The notes beneath the pieces were generated by a model. That model saw only the letters and a program-made list of their open reading frames with translations. It was not told where the DNA came from and ran no database searches. DNA of 32,391 bases. It comes from a virus. The position numbers and the translations under genes were made by a program. Every line of letters starts with the position of its first letter. Position 1 is the stretch's first letter. Of the stretch, positions 27,929-32,391 are shown piece after piece. The stretch spans positions 1 through 32,391 of IMG/VR virus record IMGVR_UViG_3300035181_000656; one strand, given 5' to 3'.

Positions 27929-27985
27929 GGGCATGTAGCACGGTACACCATAGGGTAAACCCTAGGTTGTGCAAATATAGTTGAT

Positions 27986-28094
27986 GTAAGCGCTTACTAA
28001 CTGCATGGGCCGGAAAACCCCCAGCTTGGCAGTAAGCGCTTGCTAACTTAGATGTAAGCGCTTACTAACTTAGATGTAAGCGCTTGCTAACTTA
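27986..28094. repeat. Iteron-like array, 22-bp period
   Basis: GTAAGCGCTTRCTAACTTA occurs at 28032, 28054 and 28076, spaced exactly 22 bp, with R alternating G, A, G and TAGAT joining the copies. A further copy (GTAAGCGCTTACTAACT) is at 27986, 46 bp before the first. The core GTAAGCGCTTAC is itself palindromic. A spacing of two helical turns puts all sites on one face of the DNA, as in replication iterons and cooperative operators. Confidence 0.85.
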
Positions 28095-28241
28095 GTGGTT
28101 AGAACCAAGGTACCGGGAAGGTCGAGCCGGAACTGAGAGAATCCATTGGAGAGAGCGTAGCCCTAGGGCCCGAGTCCGTCGCTAAACCGAGTCCTGAGCC
28201 CCAAATTTTTCGACTCGAGATTTAACAACTCAGTACCGTGT

Positions 28242-28276
28242 ACTTAGAATTCAGTGCTAGGTACTGAATTCTAAGT
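28242..28276. repeat. 14-bp perfect inverted repeat
   Basis: ACTTAGAATTCAGT (28242-28255), spacer GCTAGGT, ACTGAATTCTAAGT (28263-28276). It ends about 70 bp before the late promoter, in DNA with A/T tracts (CGAAAATTTT repeated near 28287 and 28304). No T-run follows on either strand, so an operator is more likely than a terminator. Confidence 0.8.
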
Positions 28277-28340
28277 TCGGGGACCCGAAAATTTTACTCG
28301 ATCGAAAATTTTTGACCGCTTGCGTAGATAGGCCAAAGGG

Positions 28341-28370
28341 TGCTATACTTGGCGGGCTGCCCCTGGCAGC
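28341..28370 (+). promoter_or_regulatory. Late-gene promoter: extended -10 with 5' hairpin
   Basis: TGCTATACT at 28341-28349, with a weak -35 TTGCGT 18 bases before the TATACT and A/T tracts upstream that could act as an UP element. Six bases after the -10, GCTGCC-CCT-GGCAGC (28356-28370) forms a perfect 6-bp stem. It drives the plus-strand packaging and structural genes from 28409. Confidence 0.75.
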
Positions 28371-28408
28371 GACTCACAGCTTAACACATTTTCCTGGAAG
28401 GAAAACGT

Positions 28409-28627
28409 ATGAAATGGCCCAAAGGCACTCCACGCCATGAGATTGCCCCCGCCGAGTGGCGGCACACCCCCAACTTCACAGGCAGCTATGAGCTCGACGC
28501 TGTGATTCACCGGAACCCTAACCCTGACCTCAAGCACCGAATGGCATTCTACGGCGGGGACGGGGGCACAGTCTACGGCCAGAAGACCGGGTACAACGGA
28601 TACGATGGGTACAACAAGGATGACTGA
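28409..28627 (+). CDS. Small protein ahead of terminase
   Basis: 72 residues, GGAAGGAAAACGT before the ATG. It starts MKWPKGTPRHEIAPAEWRHTPNFTGSYELDAVIHRNP and ends with a Gly/Tyr-rich tail (YGGDGGTVYGQKTGYNGYDGYNKDD) that is probably disordered. First gene after the late promoter. It overlaps TerS by about 20 bp. No known domain. Confidence 0.65.
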   Translation: MKWPKGTPRHEIAPAEWRHTPNFTGSYELDAVIHRNPNPDLKHRMAFYGGDGGTVYGQKTGYNGYDGYNKDD

Positions 28628-29372
28628 CCACTCTGTTAGAGGGGCCACCCCCAGGCGGGTCCCCCGCCTGCCAGAGCGGCATAGCGACTGGACTTGGGCA
28701 CAGGCTCAGTACGAGATGGGCCTCCGCCCCCTGACCGACATTGCCAAGGACATTGGTGAGAGTGACGCGAACGTAGCCACCCGTGCTCAGCGCAGAGGCT
28801 GGGTGCGCGACCCCACGGCCAAGCAGCGGATGATCCAGCTGAGGGACGAGAAGGTACTCGCCGAGACCGAGGCCGCACGATCTGAGGTAATCGCGGTCAC
28901 TGCTCAGATGCAGAGCACGATCCTCATTGGACATAGGAAAGACATTGCCCGTGCCCGCAGGCTCGTGGGCCTGCTACTGGACGAGCTGTGCCAGGTGACT
29001 GAGAACGTAGCGGTATTCGAGGAACTTGGGGAAATCTTGCGAGAGCCTGACGACCGAGGCCGCGACAAGCGGAACGACGTGTACAGGAGAGTACTGAGCA
29101 TGACGGAGCGGGTGTCGAGCCTGAACACCTTAGCCACAGCGCTGAAGACGCTCGTGCTCCTCGAGCGCCAGACCTTCGGCATCGAGGGCTTGATAGAGGA
29201 CCCCGAGGCTACCCGTCCCACAGAGGCCGTGGTCAAGGGCTTGGACAAGATTATGGATCGATTCGATCAGGTCTTGGCGATGCAGTCTCCCGTGGCGCCG
29301 CCGCCGCCCACTAACCTTCAGGTGATCGTAGATGTGCGGGAGGCCCGCGATGGGGTGTCTGTATCAACTTGA
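28605..29372 (+). CDS. Terminase small subunit
   Basis: 255 residues if the ATG at 28605 is used; the ATG at 28620 is an alternative and neither has an ideal ribosome-binding site. DWTWAQAQYEMGLRPLTDIAKDIGESDANVATRAQRRGWVRD (about 28-69) is a helix-turn-helix of the TerS DNA-recognition type, followed by long helical oligomerisation segments (LGEILREPDDRGRDKRNDVYRRVLSMTERVSSLNTLATALKTLVLLERQTFGI). The C-terminal tail is Pro-rich. It sits directly ahead of TerL. It would bind the packaging site and regulate the large subunit. Confidence 0.85.
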   Translation: MGTTRMTDHSVRGATPRRVPRLPERHSDWTWAQAQYEMGLRPLTDIAKDIGESDANVATRAQRRGWVRDPTAKQRMIQLRDEKVLAETEAARSEVIAVTAQMQSTILIGHRKDIARARRLVGLLLDELCQVTENVAVFEELGEILREPDDRGRDKRNDVYRRVLSMTERVSSLNTLATALKTLVLLERQTFGIEGLIEDPEATRPTEAVVKGLDKIMDRFDQVLAMQSPVAPPPPTNLQVIVDVREARDGVSVST

Positions 29373-29432
29373 GTTCTCTAACGGTAAGCATGGGCCCGAC
29401 GCAGCCAGAGCACGGACACTAGCGGGGAGAGA

Positions 29433-31031
29433 ATGTTCCCAGATCGCATAAAGGAGCAACTGCTCTCTGCGCCCTTTGACAAGATAGCGCAACTCTGGCT
29501 GGTGCTGGAGCAGCAGGCTGGAGATGTTGCGAAGCGGTGGCTGTCGCAGAATGATAGGTACTACTTGTTAGTTCGAACACTTAAGAGACAGGACGCCATA
29601 AACGAGTGGCTATACCAACGCTGTCGAGAAGTTCAAAAAGACCCTGATGGGCACCTAGACCTGTGGGCTAGAGAGCATTATAAATCCACAATCATTACAT
29701 TTGCCGGGATTATTCAAGAAATTCTCAAGAATCCCAGCATCACTATCGGATTGTTTAGTCACACCAAGCCTATAGCGAAGGCATTTCTGCGTCAAATTCA
29801 GAAAGAGTTTGAGGGGAATGAAGAACTTAAAGATTTGTTCCCAGAAATACTTTACAAGAACCCTGCAAGAGAATCTCCGAGCTGGTCTCTCGACAATGGA
29901 ATTGTCGTAAAGCGGCAATCGAATCCTAAGGAGGCGACATTGGAGGCCCACGGCCTAGTAGATGGGCAACCGACCTCTAAGCACTTCGCATTACTGGTGT
30001 ACGACGACGTAGTAACAGTAGAGTCAGTTAGCACCCCCGAACAGGTACAGAAGACCACCGCTGCATGGGAGATGTCCGATAACCTAGGGGCCGTTGGTGG
30101 CCGTAAATGGACTGTCGGCACTAGGTACTCATACGCAGACACCTACGAAGTCATGATGGAACGGCAAGTGGTCAAGGTGCGGAAGTACCCCGCCACAGAC
30201 AATGGCAAGATAGATGGGAAGCCTGTACTGTTTCCTCTGGAAGTCTGGGAAGAGAAGGTCAAGACTCAGGGCGAGTCCACGATTGCTTGCCAGATGTTGC
30301 AGGACCCCTTGTCCGGGCAGCAGCGGATGTTCGACGTTGAGAACCTGAGGTACTACGAGGTTCGCCCTGAGACCATGAACGTTTACATCATGGTAGACCC
30401 TGCCCGTAGCAAGAAAAAGAACTCGGCCAAGACTGGCATCATCGTGTTCGGCATCGACTACGCCATGAACAAGTACATGCTGGATGGATTTAACCACCAG
30501 ATGGACTTGCGTAAGCGCTGGGAGAGGACCGCGATGCTCTACCATAAGTGGAAGCAAGCGCCCGGGGTGCGGAACGTGTACGTTGGCTACGAAGCGTTCG
30601 GCGCTCAGGCCGACCTGGACTACTTTGCAGAGCAGATGAAGAAGCCCGACGAGGGTGGTAGCTTCCCCATCGTGGAGCTGGCATGGCCCCGGGACGGAGA
30701 CTCCAGCAAAACAGACCGAGTTCAACGCCTGAGCCCTGATATCAAGGCTGGGAAGATTCTGATACCATACCCCACGGATGCGGATAGGCTTACAGCAGTT
30801 CAGCGCAAGTTCGCTCAGAGCGGGCAGGACTACCGCGTGAGCAGGCCCATACGCCGGAAGTCCGAGACCGGCGAGGTGTACGACGTGGTTGCTGACTTTA
30901 AGATGCAGGTACACTTCTTCCCACACGGCGGGCGCGTGGACTTGATTGACGCAGCCAGCCGCATCTACGATATGGAGCCGAAGGCCCCTAGCTTCTATGA
31001 GCCGGGGTACGCGGAGCCTGAGTACACCTGA
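29433..31031 (+). CDS. terL: Terminase large subunit (ATPase and nuclease)
   Basis: 532 residues, GGGGAGAGA before the ATG. The ATPase has a degenerate Walker A WAREHYKST (78-86), of the kind seen in T7-like and related large subunits (pRgH.KST), and Walker B ALLVYDDVVT (186-195). The RNase-H-like nuclease begins VYIMVDPARSKKKNSAKTGIIVFG with catalytic D322, followed by VYVGYEAFGAQADLDYF and, near the end, GGRVDLIDAASRIYDM with the last acidic residues. It packages DNA into proheads. Bases ~29550-29940 are clearly more AT-rich than the rest of the gene. Confidence 0.93.
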   Translation: MFPDRIKEQLLSAPFDKIAQLWLVLEQQAGDVAKRWLSQNDRYYLLVRTLKRQDAINEWLYQRCREVQKDPDGHLDLWAREHYKSTIITFAGIIQEILKNPSITIGLFSHTKPIAKAFLRQIQKEFEGNEELKDLFPEILYKNPARESPSWSLDNGIVVKRQSNPKEATLEAHGLVDGQPTSKHFALLVYDDVVTVESVSTPEQVQKTTAAWEMSDNLGAVGGRKWTVGTRYSYADTYEVMMERQVVKVRKYPATDNGKIDGKPVLFPLEVWEEKVKTQGESTIACQMLQDPLSGQQRMFDVENLRYYEVRPETMNVYIMVDPARSKKKNSAKTGIIVFGIDYAMNKYMLDGFNHQMDLRKRWERTAMLYHKWKQAPGVRNVYVGYEAFGAQADLDYFAEQMKKPDEGGSFPIVELAWPRDGDSSKTDRVQRLSPDIKAGKILIPYPTDADRLTAVQRKFAQSGQDYRVSRPIRRKSETGEVYDVVADFKMQVHFFPHGGRVDLIDAASRIYDMEPKAPSFYEPGYAEPEYT

Positions 31032-31111
31032 GTAGCCCAGCCCATTGTAGGGCGGGCGTCCGCGCTGTACTGAACAGCTAACAGACCCCTTGCGCCCGGG
31101 GCCGTAGTGGT

Positions 31112-31126
31112 GTACACTGCGCCCCT
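31112..31126 (+). promoter_or_regulatory. Possible -10 placed for a leaderless gene
   Basis: The 95-base gap after TerL contains two short inverted repeats (GCGG/CCGC near 31050, CTGT/ACAG near 31070). TACACT at 31112-31117 is preceded by TG-rich bases. The next ATG is nine bases later, so a transcript starting ~7 bases after the -10 would be almost leaderless. Weak evidence. Confidence 0.3.
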
Positions 31127-31444
31127 ATGGGACAAAACACTCAGCCTAGCGCCACGTTAGCCGACCTCCAGTCGATTAACGTCAAGGTAACGACTCGCGC
31201 TACGAACTGGCTAGACTTAACTACCCGGGCGTGGGGTGCTGAGTTCCACGCGCCAGACCACGGCATCTACGAATTCAGTAATGGTCGGAAGTTCGACTCT
31301 ACCGACCAGTCGCAAGAAGGCCTCTACGGAGGCACCGTACATTCACCCATCGTAGCGAACAGCAAAGCCTACCCAGACATGGTGCAGGGATATCTGCTAG
31401 CTCAGCCGGGGGTGCGGCTAGTTACTGATCAGACGAATCTATGA
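31127..31444 (+). CDS. Structural-region protein, unknown
   Basis: 105 residues. No ribosome-binding site precedes the ATG (GCGCCCCT), unusual for this genome. It reads MGQNTQPSATLADLQSINVKVTTRATNWLDLTTRAWGAEFHAPDHGIYEFSNGRKFDSTDQSQ; a W-rich mixed fold ending VRLVTDQTNL. It overlaps the next gene by ATGA. Position after TerL suggests a minor virion or assembly protein. Confidence 0.65.
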   Translation: MGQNTQPSATLADLQSINVKVTTRATNWLDLTTRAWGAEFHAPDHGIYEFSNGRKFDSTDQSQEGLYGGTVHSPIVANSKAYPDMVQGYLLAQPGVRLVTDQTNL

Positions 31445-32106
31445 GCGACGTACTCGTATCCGCTCTGCCGCTGGCTGCTTCCGCAGTCTCTACTGACACG
31501 CTAGTCGCGAGCGTATCGAACGTAACCAGCAGACTTAGTATTGGTACCCTGTACCAATCTCTGGCTTCGTATGGGTTCTCCGCCAACACGACGAACATCA
31601 CCTACAGTGGACTGCTGAGTACGGCGGTTCAGCCGGGGTACGCGGACACGGGCATACTGGCTCAGTTCGTCAGCACGACCTCATCTTACAATCAGGTCCT
31701 TGCACAGAACAAGAGCAACGCCACGGGCGCTAGTACGAACTTCATTGCAGCCAATAATCAGGCTACATCCACTACGAACTTCGCAGAATTCGGCATCAAC
31801 TCCAGCACCTTCTCTGGGGTAGGTCCATTCAACGCAGCAGGCGCTGCGTATCTGGCAAGCTACGGCGTAGACCTCGTAGTTGGCACGACCACAGCCAACA
31901 AGATTCACTTCTGTGTGAATGGTGGCGCTACTGATGCGATGGCTATTGACGCTAACGGCAACGTCCTGCTGACCGCCAACACATCTCCCCCAGCACTGAC
32001 CGTAAACAACCAGATGGTCTTTGCTTTAACGTCGAATACGAACCTTCGTATCTCTGTTCGTGGTACGGACGGAGTCACCCGCACTGGCAACATCACACTT
32101 TCATAG
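31441..32106 (+). CDS. Tail-fibre/decoration-like structural protein
   Basis: 221 residues beginning in an ATGA overlap. The sequence is low in charge and rich in Ala, Ser, Thr and Asn (MSDVLVSALPLAASAVSTDTLVASVSNVTS). A middle block YNQVLAQNKSNATGASTNFIAANNQATSTTNFAEFGINSSTFSG and a C-terminal GGATDAMAIDANGNVLL recall the head domains and pre-chaperone regions of phage tail fibres, where an M.I..nGNV(L/G)I.t segment is frequent. There is no coiled coil or peptidase motif. A surface or appendage protein is likely; its exact place in the virion cannot be told. Confidence 0.65.
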   Translation: MSDVLVSALPLAASAVSTDTLVASVSNVTSRLSIGTLYQSLASYGFSANTTNITYSGLLSTAVQPGYADTGILAQFVSTTSSYNQVLAQNKSNATGASTNFIAANNQATSTTNFAEFGINSSTFSGVGPFNAAGAAYLASYGVDLVVGTTTANKIHFCVNGGATDAMAIDANGNVLLTANTSPPALTVNNQMVFALTSNTNLRISVRGTDGVTRTGNITLS

Positions 32107-32114
32107 GAGCCATC

Positions 32115-32276
32115 ATGGACGAATTGGACCCACAAACTCAACCCTCAGCGGGTTGGTCTTACCCTCAGCTGGCTGTGCCGGATGAGATCGCCGAACCTCA
32201 GGAACCGGCTGCTGAGGTGCCCACTGTGGAAGCCCCGGTCACCCCAGCAGAACCCTCGGACACGGCACCAGAATGA
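32115..32276 (+). CDS. Short acidic Pro-rich protein
   Basis: 53 residues, AGGAGCCATC before the ATG. It contains almost no basic residues and many Pro, Glu and Ala (DELDPQTQPSAGWSYPQL, then EPQEPAAEVPTVEAP), so it is probably disordered. Its stop overlaps the next start (ATGA). Such peptides occur between terminase and portal genes in phages, with unknown role. Confidence 0.7.
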   Translation: MDELDPQTQPSAGWSYPQLAVPDEIAEPQEPAAEVPTVEAPVTPAEPSDTAPE

Positions 32277-32391
32277 GCCGGATAGCCGCCATGACGAATC
32301 AGGATTCGTCAGCAGACATTCAGGTCGTCGACATGACCGAGGACCCCGAGAACGCGCAGATGCATCTGATCGCGAAGATGGCGGCTACCAA
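32273..32391 (+). CDS. 5' end of a late gene, possibly portal
   Basis: Starts in an ATGA overlap at 32273 and runs off the window. The visible 39 residues (MSRIAAMTNQDSSADIQVVD, then MTEDPENAQMHLIAKMAAT) are acidic then helical. After TerL and small genes the portal or a head protein is the expected next gene, but the sequence here is too short to tell. Confidence 0.55.
   Translation, partial: MSRIAAMTNQDSSADIQVVDMTEDPENAQMHLIAKMAAT

Noticed and set aside
27986-28094. CRISPR array
   Set aside because: The period is 22 bp with almost no unique spacer sequence and there are no cas genes; this is a tandem iteron or operator array.
27986-28094. Operators for a LacI/CcpA-type host regulator, because TGTAAGCGCTTAC resembles such sites
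   Set aside because: Resemblance to a short, symmetrical consensus is weak evidence, and the conserved CTAACTTAGAT flank and 22-bp phasing are not explained by it.
26718-28408. Lysogeny module (integrase, repressor, attachment site)
   Set aside because: Only one small gene is present and it has no recombinase or typical repressor signature; the repeats fit an origin or control region better.
30129-30926. 265-codon open frame antisense to the terminase gene
   Set aside because: It lies fully opposite conserved TerL nuclease sequence, has no domain, no promoter and no ribosome-binding site; it is a by-product of codon bias.

Overview
The window is part of a tailed double-stranded DNA phage genome (Caudoviricetes). 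It carries both terminase subunits, a lysis cassette, tail-fibre-like proteins and a phage-encoded family A DNA polymerase. Genes are tightly packed, with dozens of ATGA or GTGA stop/start overlaps. No integrase, excisionase, repressor/cro pair, tRNA or phage RNA polymerase was recognised, so a lytic phage using host RNA polymerase is likely. The host is probably a proteobacterium: Shine-Dalgarno sites are AGGAG-like, there is a perfect E. coli-type DnaA box, and promoters are sigma70-like with extended -10 elements. A beta-proteobacterial (Burkholderiales) host is only an impression from the style of the accessory genes.

Layout. (1) 1-3288, plus strand: end of a tail-fibre-like gene, a tail-assembly-like protein, then a lysis block with a small membrane protein, a papain-like cysteine peptidase, a small holin, an M15-type endolysin and a second, 3TM-type holin. 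Hairpins at 3304-3357 separate this from the minus-strand block. (2) 3363-9884, minus strand: an ATP-dependent DNA ligase and about 18 small, modular accessory genes of mostly unknown function, including a paralogous pair and a gene interrupted by an in-frame TAA. (3) 9941-13976, minus strand: DUF3310 protein, thymidylate-synthase homologue, MazG-like pyrophosphohydrolase, a protein resembling the 5-hmdU-DNA-kinase helical/aGPT-PPlase family, a TAGT-like glycosyltransferase and a conserved phage protein. The grouping suggests thymine hypermodification. (4) 14084-20503, minus strand: SNF2-like helicase, VRR-NUC nuclease, HNH endonuclease, PD-(D/E)XK nuclease, DNA polymerase A and probable replication accessory proteins. 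(5) 20569-26717, minus strand: small unknown genes, a DUF932-like protein, and a primase-helicase fusion. (6) 26718-28408: a 1.7 kb control region with one gene, AT-rich DNA, a DnaA box, several perfect palindromes and a 22-bp-period iteron-like array. (7) 28409-32391, plus strand: late genes, namely small protein, TerS, TerL, two structural-type proteins, an acidic Pro-rich peptide and the start of another gene.

Transcription logic. Nine promoter-like sites share an extended -10 (TGnTAnAnT): seven on the minus strand, each between gene groups, and two on the plus strand. At eight of the nine, a stem-loop begins 6-9 nt after the -10, so the mRNA would start at the base of a 5' hairpin. A tenth site (27923) has the hairpin but lacks the TG. 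One plus-strand promoter (25597) appears to drive an ~80-nt terminated RNA that is fully antisense to the untranslated leader of the primase-helicase mRNA, an arrangement like plasmid replication control by antisense RNA.

All functions are read from motifs and remembered family patterns; no database search was run.
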